Assembly: GCF_001436415.1 (NCBI RefSeq) | Contig: NZ_AYZB01000035.1 | Location: forward strand, 56,906 to 120,905 | Source: Latilactobacillus graminis DSM 20719 | GTDB taxonomy: Bacteria; Bacillota; Bacilli; Lactobacillales; Lactobacillaceae | Length of the DNA stretch: 64,000 nucleotides | Reading direction: 5' to 3' | Shown here: positions 10,218 to 20,495 of the stretch, piece after piece | Position numbering within the stretch: position 1 is the first letter of the stretch | Layout of the letters: every line of letters begins with the position of its first letter | Notes under the pieces: model-generated | The model's database searches: none | Told to the model about the DNA's origin: nothing | What the model saw: only the letters and a program-made list of their open reading frames with translations | Program-made: the position numbers and the translations under genes

Positions 10218-12086
10218 TCAATTTCCTAATTTCTTTTGCGAAACAAGTCGGATGACCTCCAGGGTTAAGCGCGTTTCTTCGCTTGTATTCCCCAGTTTGG
10301 TCGCCTCTTTTAAGGCAATTTTCGCTTCTCTTAATTGTTCTTCAAGGTTATTTTGGGCAATCACAACCAAGCAATCATTCAGTGCCGCTTGGCTTGCTTC
10401 TGCAGGTAAATCGAGGGCATCGATCTGAACAACTAGCGCTTGTAGGTCATCGGGAATATAACCCATGAAATCAGCTAGCGTTGTTTTCCCTTCAGCTAGA
10501 AACGCCCGCCATAACTCATAAATCAGTTGGTAAGGGGTATGCACAAAACTAAATTCAGCATTATTTTCAAGCTGTAAACGCATATCGTCATCATTCATTA
10601 GCATGTGTAGTACCTCTTGTTCAGCATGTTCTACACGTGTTAAACGTTGTTGTTGCCGAGTCGCAGTTATTTGGAAATTACCACGAATGCGCGGTGGTCC
10701 ATTCGGCTCGTCAGGAATCGGTGGTCGATCATAAGTATGGTGACTTGTAGTTAACGGTTGTTGTGTCGCGTGCTTAACGCGAACTGTTAGTAACTGTCGC
10801 TTCAAAGTATCCAAGGTAATGCCACTATCTGCTGCGATTTGTTTAAGATAAATTTCGATTTCTAAAGGAGATTCAAGCGATGCAACTACAGCTAATGCCT
10901 GTTGTACGTAATCAAGTTGATCTTTTTCATTATCTAAATTTAATCTTTGTTTGAGATATCGCAGTTCAAATGCCACCGGGGTCTCAGCCCCATTTTCAAG
11001 AGTCGTTTTTAATTGTTCTGGCCCATATTGCCGGATATATTCATCCGGATCGGCTTCGCTCGGTAAAACCACAACACTTAATTCGAGTGCTGTATTTTGA
11101 CGTAATAGACTGATCGCGCGCTTCATGGCTTCAATTCCAGGCCGATCACCATCATAGCAGATAATTAGTTCCTGTGCTTGTTGGCTCAAAAGGCCTAATT
11201 GTTCGGTTGTCAAACTTGTTCCCATGGAGGCCACGCCATTTTGGATACCAGCAGAATAAGCCGCGATGACATCCATAAATCCTTCAAACAGGTAAACCTT
11301 ACGTGCTTGATGGATCGTGGCTTTTGCCAAATCGTAGTTGAACAATACTTTTCGTTTATTAAAAATGATAGTTTCAGGGCTGTTCAAATATTTCGGTTGA
11401 TTTGGTTGTTTCGTTAAAATCCGCCCAGAAAATGCAATTACTTCCCCTTGTGGGTTGCGAATTGGAAACATAATGCGCCCGGAAAATCGATCGTGTAACT
11501 TTCCAGTCTGAGTCTCGATAAATAACCCGGATTGACGTAGGGTTTGATATGGCACTTCCTTACTTTGAAAAAAAGCTAACATTAAATCAGCTTGATCGGG
11601 TAAATAGCCAATCCTAAACGTTTCAATCAGTTGATCTGTTAATCCCCGTTCATGCAAGTAATCGAGTGCCAGTTGCCCTGCTTCGGTACTCATTAAAATA
11701 TGCGTAAAAAGTTCAGTAGCCTCGCGGTAAAGTTGTTTAAACTGTGTTACTTCACTGGATTCTTGCATGTTTTGCGCCGGTCGATAGGTTTCTGCTAGGT
11801 TGTACCCGACAAAATCAGCGACTTTAATAATTGCTTCTGGGAAATTAATCTGTTCTAGTTCCATTAAAAATTTAAAGACATTTCCCCCCCGTCCGCAAGA
11901 AAAACAATGGAAAATCTGTTTTTCTTCGCTAACGGAAAATGAAGGGGTCTTCTCATCGTGAAATGGGCAAATACCAAACAAATTATTACCACTTTTTTTG
12001 AGCTGAACATACTGACCAACAACATCAACAATGTTAGTCTGGCCCCGAATATCATCAATCACATCGTTCGGAATCTTTCCCGCCAT
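10218..12086 (-). CDS. dnaG: DNA primase
   Basis: Makes RNA primers at the replication fork. The N-terminal CHC2 zinc finger has Cys40, His43, Cys61 and Cys64; the Toprim domain includes YLFEGFMDVIAA and the acidic ICYDGD; the C-terminus is a DnaB-helicase-binding helical domain. I start at the ATG at 12086 (MAGKIPND..., 622 residues), preceded by GAGGTG; a longer in-frame extension to 12164 lacks an RBS and family similarity. Cotranscribed with rpoD. Confidence 0.95.
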   Translation of the reverse strand: MAGKIPNDVIDDIRGQTNIVDVVGQYVQLKKSGNNLFGICPFHDEKTPSFSVSEEKQIFHCFSCGRGGNVFKFLMELEQINFPEAIIKVADFVGYNLAETYRPAQNMQESSEVTQFKQLYREATELFTHILMSTEAGQLALDYLHERGLTDQLIETFRIGYLPDQADLMLAFFQSKEVPYQTLRQSGLFIETQTGKLHDRFSGRIMFPIRNPQGEVIAFSGRILTKQPNQPKYLNSPETIIFNKRKVLFNYDLAKATIHQARKVYLFEGFMDVIAAYSAGIQNGVASMGTSLTTEQLGLLSQQAQELIICYDGDRPGIEAMKRAISLLRQNTALELSVVVLPSEADPDEYIRQYGPEQLKTTLENGAETPVAFELRYLKQRLNLDNEKDQLDYVQQALAVVASLESPLEIEIYLKQIAADSGITLDTLKRQLLTVRVKHATQQPLTTSHHTYDRPPIPDEPNGPPRIRGNFQITATRQQQRLTRVEHAEQEVLHMLMNDDDMRLQLENNAEFSFVHTPYQLIYELWRAFLAEGKTTLADFMGYIPDDLQALVVQIDALDLPAEASQAALNDCLVVIAQNNLEEQLREAKIALKEATKLGNTSEETRLTLEVIRLVSQKKLGN

Positions 12087-12127
12087 TGGTCTCACCTCAC
12101 GCTTCATTTCAAATTGTAATAAAGACT

Positions 12128-12166
12128 GTAAAAGCCGCACCTCACAAAGAAATGCGACTTTCAAGG
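12128..12166 (-). promoter_or_regulatory. Attenuator-like hairpin in the dnaG-rpoD leader
   Basis: In the transcript, a 9-bp stem (12153-12161 with 12131-12139, one G-U pair) with a 13-nt loop ends in UUUU, between the promoter and dnaG. It could be a weak internal terminator or RNA-processing site; only the hairpin is observed. Confidence 0.4.
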
Positions 12167-12192
12167 ATTATCAGCACAAAAATACACTATAT

Positions 12193-12221
12193 ATCATAGC
12201 ACCATTTAAGTATAGTTGCAA
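12193..12221 (-). promoter_or_regulatory. Promoter of dnaG-rpoD
   Basis: TTGCAA (12216-12221) and TATGAT (12193-12198) are separated by exactly 17 bp on the minus strand, giving a leader of about 100 nt before the dnaG ATG. Confidence 0.75.
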
Positions 12222-12240
12222 ATAAATATAGCAAACTAGC

Positions 12241-12606
12241 TTATTGATTGTCAAGGTTCTTTTTTAAAAGGGCCATTAACACTGCGACGTGATTGTAATG
12301 AGGGTCTTTTGCGGCATATACCAGGGTAACATTTGTGACTGCAAGCTGTTGATCAACTAAGTATTCAAATTCTGGCCAAGCAGGATTGTCAGCAATTTCA
12401 GCTAGATATTTTTCTTTAAAAGTCGAAAACTTCGCTGGATCATGGTCAAACCACTTACGTAATGCAGTAGTTGGAGCAATCATTTTAGCCCAATTTTCAA
12501 TTGCGCCCCGTTCTTTAGTAATACCACGTGGCCAAATACGATCGACTAAAATTCGATAGCCGTCTGACGCAGTAACGGCTTCATAGGCCCGTTTCATTTG
12601 TAACAT
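12241..12606 (-). CDS. DUF488 family protein (YeaO-like)
   Basis: A 121-residue protein with the DUF488 signature: RILVDRIWPRGI near the N-terminus, WFDHDP in the middle and VYAAKDPHYNHVAVL near the C-terminus. No enzymatic role is established for this family. AAAGGAG lies 8 bases before the ATG. It sits between glyS and the dnaG promoter on the same strand and may be read through from glyQS, as no terminator is seen after glyS. Confidence 0.85.
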   Translation of the reverse strand: MLQMKRAYEAVTASDGYRILVDRIWPRGITKERGAIENWAKMIAPTTALRKWFDHDPAKFSTFKEKYLAEIADNPAWPEFEYLVDQQLAVTNVTLVYAAKDPHYNHVAVLMALLKKNLDNQ

Positions 12607-12629
12607 GATACGAACTCCTTTTGAATGAT

Positions 12630-14711
12630 TTATTTAACAATTAATTCGTTTAAATCGCCTAGACTATTAGCGATTTGTGCAATCATCAAGAGCTGATTCA
12701 AATGATTTTGGCGAATCACTGGATTTTCAGCCATCACCATTGTCGCATCAAAATAAGTTTCAATTAGCGGCCGGAGGGTTTGCAATGCCGCATAATTATC
12801 AGCCAATGTGTTTGTGGTTGTTGCCTGACGTAAGTCTTCAACGACTGAGTACAGGGCTTTTTCAGCATCATTTTCGAATAATGTCGGATCAACGGTTAAC
12901 TCAGATACTGTCAAGTCGACTTTTACTGCTAATCGTAAGACTCGTGTCACAGCTTCGATTGTTGCTTTAAAGTCTGTATCAGCTTGATGTGCTGACAGAA
13001 CTTTTGCGGCTGCGAACATAATTATTGGATCTTGACTTTGGTTTTTCAAAACAGTCTCCACGATATCCCGACGAATTTTAGGCCGTATCCCATTGAAGCG
13101 TTGACGAACCCGATCGATTAAGAAGTCACTAATGGCAGTTGCATTAACGGTCCAATCTAGCTTGAAATTAGGTTGCTGCTTAACAATTTCACTCATTGCA
13201 GCAAGATAGTTGTCAATTGGGAAATGCCAAGCTTGGTCCTCAAGAATCCGGATAATTCCGTACGCTTGACGCCGTAATGCATAAGGATCATTTGATCCAC
13301 TTGGGATCATGTCAACAGCGAAGAAATCAGCTATGCTATCGAATTTATCGGCAATTGCTAAGACGGCGCCGATTTTAGTTGTTGGTAAGGCACCTTCAGC
13401 ACTAATTGGGAGGTAGTGTTCACGAATAGCAGTTGCAACAGCCGGATTTTCTCCTTGTAATAAAGCATATTTTTCGCCCATAACACCCTGCAACTCAGCA
13501 AATTCGCCGACCATTCCGGTTACTAGGTCAAATTTATAGATATCACTTGCACGTTGCAGTTGAGCTAATTCTGTTGTCGACAAGCCAAATTTTTGCCCCA
13601 GAAATTGTGCAATTAAACCGACACGGTTCATTTTTTCAGCAAGGCTACCAATTTTGTCATGGAATGAAACATCTTTTAATTTAGCGACGTTTTGTTCAAT
13701 CGATACTTTTTGATCTTCATGGTAGAAGAAATCAGCATCTTCTAAACGAGCAGTCAGGACTTTTTCATTGCCGGCGATAACATTGGCCATAAAGTCCGTA
13801 CTCCCGTTACGAACACCGATAAAGATCGGCAATAAATCACCTGTTTGACTTCTGGCATAAAAATAACGTTGGTTATCCTTCATTGACGTAATGAGGACTT
13901 CTTCGGGAATTTCAAGGTATTTAGCATCAAATTGACCGTAAAAAGCAGTTGGCCATTCAACTAAATTCGTTACTTCCTCCAATAAATTCGGATCTAAATC
14001 AACTTGCCAATTATTTTTAGTTGCCATTGTCTCAATTTGGTTTTGTATTAAGGCCTGTCGTTTGGCTTCATCGGCAATCACAAATTGATCTTTAAGTGCC
14101 GCTTCATAGTCAGTTGCCTTAGCAAGAGTGACTGCTTGTCCTAAGAATCGATGGCCTGCTGATATCCGACCAGTTGTCACATTCAGAATACTAAAATCAA
14201 TCACTGTGTCATCTAATAAAGCAACTATCCAGTGAATCGGTCGAATGTATTCAAAATCATAATCTGCCCAGTGCATTCGAGTCGGGAATGTCATAGCCAT
14301 TATGACCTGTTTCAGTTCAGGTAAAATCGTTTCAACAGGTTGGCCAATAATTGATTTTTTGACATAGACATATTCAACGCCTTTTAATTCCTTAAACGTG
14401 ATATCGTCAGTTGTTAAGCCCTGACCGCGAACAAAGCCTTGTGCAGCTTTGCTCCAATTACCGTCAGCGTCGAGTGCAATTTTTTTAGCAGGACCTTTTG
14501 CTTCTGTATGAATATCAGCCTGTTTGTCAGCCAAATCTTCAATTAATAAAGCTAACCGCCGCGGTGTGGCATATGTTTTGATTGGGCCGAATGTCAGGTG
14601 CTGTGCTTCCAAAAATTCACGTACCCGTTTTTCCAATTGTTGGATACTTGGCATGACAACATGGGCAGGTATTTCTTCCAAGCCAATTTCTAATAAAAAT
14701 GGTTTAGTCAT
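12630..14711 (-). CDS. glyS: Glycyl-tRNA synthetase beta subunit
   Basis: The 693-residue beta subunit of the bacterial alpha2-beta2 glycyl-tRNA synthetase; binds tRNA-Gly and carries an HD-like domain and the C-terminal anticodon-binding (DALR) domain. The N-terminus [14 protein letters not shown] is family-typical. I start at the ATG at 14711 (GGAGG upstream), which overlaps the glyQ stop by 8 bases and implies translational coupling; the upstream in-frame extension inside glyQ is rejected. Confidence 0.96.
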   Translation of the reverse strand: MTKPFLLEIGLEEIPAHVVMPSIQQLEKRVREFLEAQHLTFGPIKTYATPRRLALLIEDLADKQADIHTEAKGPAKKIALDADGNWSKAAQGFVRGQGLTTDDITFKELKGVEYVYVKKSIIGQPVETILPELKQVIMAMTFPTRMHWADYDFEYIRPIHWIVALLDDTVIDFSILNVTTGRISAGHRFLGQAVTLAKATDYEAALKDQFVIADEAKRQALIQNQIETMATKNNWQVDLDPNLLEEVTNLVEWPTAFYGQFDAKYLEIPEEVLITSMKDNQRYFYARSQTGDLLPIFIGVRNGSTDFMANVIAGNEKVLTARLEDADFFYHEDQKVSIEQNVAKLKDVSFHDKIGSLAEKMNRVGLIAQFLGQKFGLSTTELAQLQRASDIYKFDLVTGMVGEFAELQGVMGEKYALLQGENPAVATAIREHYLPISAEGALPTTKIGAVLAIADKFDSIADFFAVDMIPSGSNDPYALRRQAYGIIRILEDQAWHFPIDNYLAAMSEIVKQQPNFKLDWTVNATAISDFLIDRVRQRFNGIRPKIRRDIVETVLKNQSQDPIIMFAAAKVLSAHQADTDFKATIEAVTRVLRLAVKVDLTVSELTVDPTLFENDAEKALYSVVEDLRQATTTNTLADNYAALQTLRPLIETYFDATMVMAENPVIRQNHLNQLLMIAQIANSLGDLNELIVK

Positions 14712-15621
14712 GGTTAACAACCTCCGATTTTGTTTCTTGAGCATGTTTCAATAATGGGAAGCCCCGTTTTTCTCGTTCAGCGACAAAGGCTTGTGCAATC
14801 GAATGTGCGAGCCGGCGAATCCGTGACAAGTAGCCAGCCCGTTCGGTTACCGAAACGGCCCCATGGGCATCCAAGAGATTGAATGTGTGGCTACATTTTA
14901 AAACGTAATCATATGCAGGATGCACTAAACCTAAATCAATTAAGCGTTTCGCCTCTGTTTCGTATTCATCAAAGAATTGTAGGAGCATGGTTTGATTACT
15001 GTCTTCAAAAGCATATTTGGAATGCTCATATTCCGGTTCTTTGAAAATATCACCATATAAAACACCATTCCCCCATTCAAGATCAAAAACGTTATCAACA
15101 TCTTGAATATATGAAGCTAAGCGTTCTACACCGTATGTGATTTCACTAGTGACCGGTTTACATGGTAGTCCACCAACTTGTTGGAAGTAAGTAAATTGTG
15201 TGACTTCCATACCATCTAACCAAACCTCCCAACCAACACCGGCGCACCCCATTGACGGATTCTCCCAGTTATCTTCTACAAACCGAATATCATGTTCCAA
15301 AGGATCAATCCCCAAAGCACGTAAACTATCTAGGTAGAACTCCTGAATATTTAACGGGGCCGGTTTCATGACCACTTGAAATTGATGATGTTGAAATAGG
15401 CGGTTGGGGTTTTCACCATAGCGTCCATCAGCAGGCCGGCGGGAAGGTTCTACGTAGGCCGCATTCCAAGGCTCTGGTCCGATTGCGCGTAAGAACGTAT
15501 AAGGGCTCATTGTGCCGGCGCCCTTTTCTGTATCGTAAGATTCCATTAACATACAGCCCTTATCAGACCAAAAACGCTGTAAGGTTAAAATCATTTCTTG
15601 AATATTCAATTTTTTAACCAT
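14704..15621 (-). CDS. glyQ: Glycyl-tRNA synthetase alpha subunit
   Basis: The 305-residue catalytic (class II) alpha subunit. Recognisable segments: [63 protein letters not shown]. The start at 15621 has GAGG seven bases upstream; an in-frame start at 15651 would lie inside the T-box terminator and is rejected. Controlled by the preceding T-box leader. Confidence 0.97.
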   Translation of the reverse strand: MVKKLNIQEMILTLQRFWSDKGCMLMESYDTEKGAGTMSPYTFLRAIGPEPWNAAYVEPSRRPADGRYGENPNRLFQHHQFQVVMKPAPLNIQEFYLDSLRALGIDPLEHDIRFVEDNWENPSMGCAGVGWEVWLDGMEVTQFTYFQQVGGLPCKPVTSEITYGVERLASYIQDVDNVFDLEWGNGVLYGDIFKEPEYEHSKYAFEDSNQTMLLQFFDEYETEAKRLIDLGLVHPAYDYVLKCSHTFNLLDAHGAVSVTERAGYLSRIRRLAHSIAQAFVAEREKRGFPLLKHAQETKSEVVNHD

Positions 15622-15644
15622 TTTTATTCCTCTTTTCCGTATTT

Positions 15645-15853
15645 TACGCATAAAAAAAGCCTATGTGACAGTTAAGTCACATAGGGACGATTACTCGCGG
15701 TTCCACCCTACTTCAGCTCAAAGAGTGAGCTGCTGCTTCATTGGTATGACTCCGAAATGCCAATCCGCTTAACCTTTGTTCTAGTTCTCACCCACCTAGA
15801 ATCACTGTTTTGACTGTGTTAAGGGACCCTTTTCTTCAACGTCTATTAAGTTA
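15645..15853 (-). promoter_or_regulatory. T-box leader of glyQS
   Basis: The antiterminator motif AGGGTGGAACCGCG is present on the minus strand at 15696-15709. It is followed by a terminator hairpin (stem CTATGTGAC/GTCACATAG, 15659-15684) and a run of seven T. The short leader, with little room for stem II elements, resembles glycine T-boxes. It should sense uncharged tRNA-Gly, inferred from the downstream genes; the specifier codon was not assigned. Confidence 0.93.
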
Positions 15854-15859
15854 ATTACT

Positions 15860-15888
15860 ATTCTAGTCATCTTTTGGTGTGTTGTCAA
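15860..15888 (-). promoter_or_regulatory. Promoter of the glyQS T-box transcript, inside recO
   Basis: A consensus TTGACA (15883-15888) and TAGAAT (15860-15865) with 17-bp spacing on the minus strand. The whole promoter lies within the last codons of recO. Confidence 0.85.
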
Positions 15889-16681
15889 TTTCTGACGACA
15901 TCTTTTTTAAAGGTGGCAGTTGACTATCAAACTGATACATTTTATCGATAAATTGTTTACTCTTAAGTGATAATCCCACCGTATCTTGATAAATCCGATC
16001 AATCATCGTTTTAAGTTCCATCTGCGTCGCTGACTTAACGTTAACCGACTGAATCTTAAACAAATCGATAACCGAAAAGAGCCGTAAATAATAGAGCGCT
16101 CGTTGACTGGCATGAAATCGATTGTGATCCAGATGCCAGTGTTGCTGACACAATAGACCGCCATAGCTTTCTGAAAAGTCAAACGGTAAATCTGAACGGC
16201 CACAAACAGTACAAACTTGCAATTGCGGCTGCACTCCGAAGATCTGCAACATCTGAACTTCAATGATATGTGTAATCATCGCAGCATCAAAGCCCTCATC
16301 AATCAACACCATAGCTTGCTCAATTTTTTGATACCAACTACCAAGTGGTTCACTATCAGGAAAGCCAACATCAACTAGGCTAAAAATATAGGTTGCATAG
16401 GCGTTTAGAAATAAATCGTTGCTAATCGTTTGAAACTGACTCGCTGATTTAACATTATTTAAAAAAGATAACCCATCACTGCGGACATCGCCCCCGTATT
16501 CAGCTCGGGTAAATGGTAAAATCGCTGCGCTTAAACGAAATTTGGGCCTGTTCGCCCCCCGTAAATAGAACATCTTCTTGCCAAAACGGTCAGTTAAAAT
16601 TTTGACCAACATGTCTTTTTCTTTGTAATTCTTTCGGTACATCACTAGGCCACTAAAATCTGCAAATCGATGTTCCACCAT
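15863..16681 (-). CDS. recO: DNA repair protein RecO
   Basis: A 272-residue recombination mediator that helps load RecA on SSB-coated DNA. It has an N-terminal OB fold (GLVMYRKNYKEKDMLVKILTDRFGK) and a C-terminal zinc-ribbon-like segment CTVCGRSDLPF...GLLCQQH. The start has AGGGA six bases upstream and lies 9 bases after the era stop, as in other Firmicutes. Confidence 0.94.
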   Translation of the reverse strand: MVEHRFADFSGLVMYRKNYKEKDMLVKILTDRFGKKMFYLRGANRPKFRLSAAILPFTRAEYGGDVRSDGLSFLNNVKSASQFQTISNDLFLNAYATYIFSLVDVGFPDSEPLGSWYQKIEQAMVLIDEGFDAAMITHIIEVQMLQIFGVQPQLQVCTVCGRSDLPFDFSESYGGLLCQQHWHLDHNRFHASQRALYYLRLFSVIDLFKIQSVNVKSATQMELKTMIDRIYQDTVGLSLKSKQFIDKMYQFDSQLPPLKKMSSEIDNTPKDD

Positions 16682-16690
16682 CTAAAATCC

Positions 16691-17593
16691 CTACAATCTC
16701 TTCTTGTTGTATCCAAACTCGCGCAGATATTGGTTACTATCGCGCCAATTTTTTTGAATTTTAACCCAAAGTTTTAAGTTAATTTTTTCACCTAATAATG
16801 CTTCAATTTCACGCCGCGCGCGAATGCCAATCTCTTTGATAACCGAACCTTTTTGACCAATAATAATGCGTTTTTGGCCATCACGTTCCACAATGATGTT
16901 TGCTTCAATTTGTAATTTATCATTAACCCGGTCTTTCATCCGTTCCACAACAACGGCCACTGAGTGTGGCACCTCTTCATGGGTTAATTCGAGAATCTTT
17001 TCCCGAATTAATTCGCCCACGACAAAATATTCAGGATGATCGGTTAACTGATCTTCAGGATAATATTGCGGACCTTCAGGTAATGTTTGTTCTAGCTCTT
17101 GCAACATTTCAGGGACGTTATTGCCCTCCAATGCCGAAATCGGATAAACTGCTTTAAAATCTAATTCATGGCGATATTGTTCAATAACTGACAATAAATT
17201 ATCAGGATGAATTGCATCAATTTTGTTAACAACTAAATAAACAGGCTTTTTAACATTTTTAAGTTGATCCATGATGTACTGATCTCCAGGCCCTTTTTTA
17301 TCAATCCCACTAATCATAAATAAAATGGCATCAACTTCATTAAAAGTTGAAAGGGCTGCTTGATCCATATATTCATCTAATTCATTATGTGGCTTGTGAA
17401 TTCCTGGCGTATCAACGAATACAATTTGTGCATTGTCGTCAGTATAGATTCCTTGAATTTTATTACGTGTGGTTTGTGCTTTTGATGACATAATGGCGAT
17501 TTTTTCGCCAATCATGCGATTCATAAAAGTTGATTTACCGACGTTAGGTCGACCAACAATCGCGACAAAACCTGAACGATACGTTTCTGACAT
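16691..17593 (-). CDS. era: GTPase Era
   Basis: A 300-residue GTPase essential for 30S subunit maturation. G1 GRPNVGKS (residues 14-21), G3 DTPG, G4 NKID are intact, and a C-terminal KH domain ([17 protein letters not shown]) binds the 3' end of 16S rRNA. Within the phoH-ybeY-dgkA-era-recO cluster, next to another 16S maturation factor (YbeY). Confidence 0.98.
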   Translation of the reverse strand: MSETYRSGFVAIVGRPNVGKSTFMNRMIGEKIAIMSSKAQTTRNKIQGIYTDDNAQIVFVDTPGIHKPHNELDEYMDQAALSTFNEVDAILFMISGIDKKGPGDQYIMDQLKNVKKPVYLVVNKIDAIHPDNLLSVIEQYRHELDFKAVYPISALEGNNVPEMLQELEQTLPEGPQYYPEDQLTDHPEYFVVGELIREKILELTHEEVPHSVAVVVERMKDRVNDKLQIEANIIVERDGQKRIIIGQKGSVIKEIGIRARREIEALLGEKINLKLWVKIQKNWRDSNQYLREFGYNKKRL

Positions 17594-17605
17594 AATAGTC
17601 CCCTT

Positions 17606-18001
17606 TTAATTAAATATAGCATGTCCAAAGACAATAATCCCAATTAATAGTGCCAAAATAGCACTGATTAATACACTAGCCGCGCTGATGTCTTTAATTT
17701 GCTTGGCAAGTGGATGAAACTGATGATCGACCAATAAATCAACCAAATATTCAATCACTGTATTCCAAAACTCAGCCATTAGAACAATGAAAATGGCTAA
17801 AATAATTGCCAACCACTCTAAATAAGTTAGCTGATAATAAATACCTAAACCGACCACGATTAATGCTAACCAAATATCCCGGCGCAAGTTGGCTTCGGTT
17901 TTGAAAGCCGCAAATAAGCCCGCTATTGCATGGCGTAACGACTGCCAAAAGTATTTATTCTTACTTGTTTGCGGTTTTTTACCGTTGTAATCCAAATTCA
18001 T
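17606..18001 (-). CDS. dgkA: Undecaprenol/diacylglycerol kinase family membrane protein
   Basis: A 131-residue small integral membrane kinase with three predicted membrane segments and the family motif AEFWNTVIEYLVDLLVD (catalytic Glu). Gram-positive homologues phosphorylate undecaprenol rather than diacylglycerol, so a role in recycling the cell-wall lipid carrier is inferred. Its start lies 23 bases inside the ybeY 3' end, implying coupling. Confidence 0.92.
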   Translation of the reverse strand: MNLDYNGKKPQTSKNKYFWQSLRHAIAGLFAAFKTEANLRRDIWLALIVVGLGIYYQLTYLEWLAIILAIFIVLMAEFWNTVIEYLVDLLVDHQFHPLAKQIKDISAASVLISAILALLIGIIVFGHAIFN

Positions 18002-18455
18002 CGAGGATCTTCTCCTGTAATGGAATCATTTGGGCTTCGTCTTCACTTTGAATATGATCATAGCCATTCAGATGTAAGAAACCATGGACCATTGTGTAGC
18101 CTAGTTCACGTTCAAATGAATGCCCGTAAGTTTTAGCCTGTTCAGCCGCTTTTTCTAATGAAACGAATAAATCACCGATATTTTTAGGAATATCAAAAAG
18201 TTCCTCAAAATTAGCTGGTAACCCTTCTTCTTCAGGATCTTCTTCAATCGCAAAACTAATAACATCTGTTGCACGATCTGTATCACGATATTCCTTGTTA
18301 ATCTGTCGAATACGCGCATTAGTCATAAAGGTGACTGACATCTCTGTATCCTCCGGTAAATCTAATTGCTGCCCAGCATATTCTAAAATATCGGTCACGA
18401 GCTTGATGTTGGCTACTGCTACCGCTTTGGTTTCATCAATAATTTGGATATCCAT
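17979..18455 (-). CDS. ybeY: Endoribonuclease YbeY
   Basis: A 158-residue UPF0054 metalloprotein for 16S rRNA 3'-end maturation and ribosome quality control. The zinc motif HGFLHLNGYDH supplies His124, His128 and His134. The start lies 10 bases after the phoH stop with a modest AGGAA site. Confidence 0.96.
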   Translation of the reverse strand: MDIQIIDETKAVAVANIKLVTDILEYAGQQLDLPEDTEMSVTFMTNARIRQINKEYRDTDRATDVISFAIEEDPEEEGLPANFEELFDIPKNIGDLFVSLEKAAEQAKTYGHSFERELGYTMVHGFLHLNGYDHIQSEDEAQMIPLQEKILDEFGLQR

Positions 18456-18465
18456 TCGCGTGTTC

Positions 18466-19437
18466 CTACTTTCTCATTGTTTCAATCGCCGCATAGGCGT
18501 TAATAATTTTGGCAACTACTGGATGGCGCACCACATCTTCTGCACTAAATTTCACGAATGCGATTTTGGGAATATCGTGTAAAATTTGTTCTGCTTGCAC
18601 CAAACCACTCATCGTTTTCTGCGGCAAATCAATCTGGCTAATATCTCCGTTGACAATCATCTTCGAATTAAAACCTAACCGTGTTAAAAACATTTTCATT
18701 TGGGCTGGCGTTGTATTCTGGGCTTCATCTAAAATAACAAAAGCTTCTTCCAGTGTCCGCCCACGCATATAAGCAAGGGGGGCAATTTCAATTACCCCGC
18801 GTTCTAATAAGCGTTCGGTATGTTCTTTACCTAAAACCGCGTACAATGCATCATAAATTGGCCGTAAGTATGGATCAACCTTCTCTTTTAAATCACCCGG
18901 TAAAAAGCCTAAGCTCTCACCGGCTTCGACGGCTGGACGCGTTAAGATAATCCGCTCCACTAAGCCGTGTTTCAAAGCGGCTACTGCCATTACAACTGCC
19001 AAGAACGTTTTGCCAGTTCCGGCCGGTCCAATGCCAAACGTCACGTCATTTTGACGAATTGCATTTGTATATTGACGTTGACCAAACGTCTTCACGCGAA
19101 TATTCTGTCCCTTACGGTCCTTGATTAACGGTTCCGTGTAGAGTGCCTGAAAGCCAGCAATTGTGCCTTTTTGAGCCATCTTAGTTGCACTAGTGACATC
19201 ACTATGATTGATCTTAATCCCGTGTTGCAATAATGCCGTTAAATTCTCTAAAACTAACATGGCTTGATTAACAGCTACTTGTTCACCACGAACCGTAATC
19301 TGCTCGTCAAACGCAATTAATTCGACAGATAAGCTTTCCTCAATAATCTTTAAAAAAGTATCCTGTGCGCCCATTAAGGCAGCCGCTAAGTTTGGTGTTG
19401 TTAATTTAAATAATTGCTCATCTGTTGTAGCCAACAA
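18466..19437 (-). CDS. phoH: PhoH-like ATPase/RNA-binding protein
   Basis: A 323-residue PhoH-family P-loop protein. Walker A is GPAGTGKT (137-144) and Walker B is FVILDEAQN; the N-terminal ~100 residues are the KH-like part common in this family. The start is a TTG at 19437, preceded by AGGGGG at good spacing. First gene of the phoH-ybeY-dgkA-era-recO cluster; its biochemical role is unproven, but linkage to ybeY and era suggests RNA metabolism. Confidence 0.94.
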   Translation of the reverse strand: MLATTDEQLFKLTTPNLAAALMGAQDTFLKIIEESLSVELIAFDEQITVRGEQVAVNQAMLVLENLTALLQHGIKINHSDVTSATKMAQKGTIAGFQALYTEPLIKDRKGQNIRVKTFGQRQYTNAIRQNDVTFGIGPAGTGKTFLAVVMAVAALKHGLVERIILTRPAVEAGESLGFLPGDLKEKVDPYLRPIYDALYAVLGKEHTERLLERGVIEIAPLAYMRGRTLEEAFVILDEAQNTTPAQMKMFLTRLGFNSKMIVNGDISQIDLPQKTMSGLVQAEQILHDIPKIAFVKFSAEDVVRHPVVAKIINAYAAIETMRK

Positions 19438-19601
19438 AGATAACCCCCTCTAGCGAGGTTAAAAGTAATGCTTTAAACCCCAATATGTCTCAATCAAAAT
19501 GAAAACTATTCTCATTCTATCACAACCAACAAGGGTTTTAAAAGTAGTCAACCACGCGATGGCTAAATTTTGTTGTAATTCAAATTAATTTGTAAAAATC
19601 A

Positions 19602-19634
19602 TAAAAAAATAGGACTTCCAATTGGAAATCCTAT
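19602..19634 (-). terminator. Terminator after yqeY
   Basis: A 26-nt near-perfect inverted repeat (19609-19634) followed on the minus strand by seven T separates rpsU-yqeY from phoH. Confidence 0.88.
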
Positions 19635-19640
19635 CTAAAA

Positions 19641-20084
19641 TTAGCTCAATTTTGATTTAACGACTTGATTGACCATAGCGCCATCAGCTCGTCCTTTGAC
19701 CTTAGGCATTACATATTGCATCACTTTGCCAAAGTCAGCTTTACTTGTTGCACCAGTAGCTTGGATTGCTTCATCAACAATGGCGACCACTGCTGCTTCA
19801 TCTAGCTGCTCTGGTAAATAAGCTTGTACGATTTCAATTTCGGCCTTTGTTTGTTCAGCGAGATCTGCACGATCGCCCTTTTCAAACTCAACTAATGAAT
19901 CCTTACGTTGCTTAAGTTGTGATGATAGTACACTTAGTTCTTCGTCAGAAGATAAGTCTTGCCCCGCACTAATTTTGGCGTTAGTTAAAGCGGTCTTTAA
20001 ACTCCGAATAACAGCTAATCGCAACTTATCTTTGGCCTTCATCGCCGTTTTTAAATCAGAACTTAGTTGTTCAAGTAAACTCAT
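19641..20084 (-). CDS. yqeY: GatB/YqeY domain protein
   Basis: A 147-residue all-helical protein with the GatB/YqeY tail domain, related to the tRNA-binding C-terminus of amidotransferase subunit GatB. Family landmarks: SLLEQLSSDLKTAMKAKDKLRLAVIRSLKTA, YLPEQLDE and DFGKVMQYVMPKVKGRADG. Placement directly after rpsU is conserved in Firmicutes. Exact function is not established. Confidence 0.93.
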   Translation of the reverse strand: MSLLEQLSSDLKTAMKAKDKLRLAVIRSLKTALTNAKISAGQDLSSDEELSVLSSQLKQRKDSLVEFEKGDRADLAEQTKAEIEIVQAYLPEQLDEAAVVAIVDEAIQATGATSKADFGKVMQYVMPKVKGRADGAMVNQVVKSKLS

Positions 20085-20109
20085 TCAATCATTCCCTTTT
20101 TCTAAGAAA

Positions 20110-20286
20110 TTAGAACTTCTTACGTTTTCTTGCAGCTTCTGATTTTAACTTACGTTTTACACTTGGTTTCTCGTAAAATTCACGTTTACGATATTCTTGT
20201 ATTGTACCAGCTTTTGATACGGAACGCTTGAAGCGACGAAGAGCATCATCTAGAGATTCGTTACTGCGAACGACTGTCTTGCCCAT
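20110..20286 (-). CDS. rpsU: Ribosomal protein S21
   Basis: A 58-residue very basic protein read by hand: it begins [20 protein letters not shown] and ends in [11 protein letters not shown]. This is S21 of the 30S subunit. GGGAGGG precedes the ATG by 7 bases. It heads the rpsU-yqeY unit under a strong promoter and is easily missed because of its length. Confidence 0.97.
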   Translation of the reverse strand: MGKTVVRSNESLDDALRRFKRSVSKAGTIQEYRKREFYEKPSVKRKLKSEAARKRKKF

Positions 20287-20366
20287 ATGATATCCCTCCC
20301 CTCGCGTGCTAAGTATAACCGTTGACGTCTGTTAAATAATTAACGTGACGTGAACTGTTCTTTACT

Positions 20367-20395
20367 ACTATAGCGAATGTTGAAAATACGGTCAA
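20367..20395 (-). promoter_or_regulatory. Promoter of rpsU-yqeY
   Basis: TTGACC (20390-20395) and TATAGT (20367-20372) with 17-bp spacing on the minus strand, about 80 bases before rpsU. Confidence 0.8.
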
Positions 20396-20495
20396 TAACC
20401 CACAGCTAATTAATTGAATATTTTTTTAAATCACATGATTTTTTTCTTAAATATGATATGATAGCGCTATAAAAACTCAATAAAGGAGCACTCTT

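Noticed and set aside
12087..12164. A 26-codon N-terminal extension of dnaG
   Set aside because: No RBS, not family-like, and it would cover the leader hairpin; the ATG at 12086 has GAGGTG at proper spacing.
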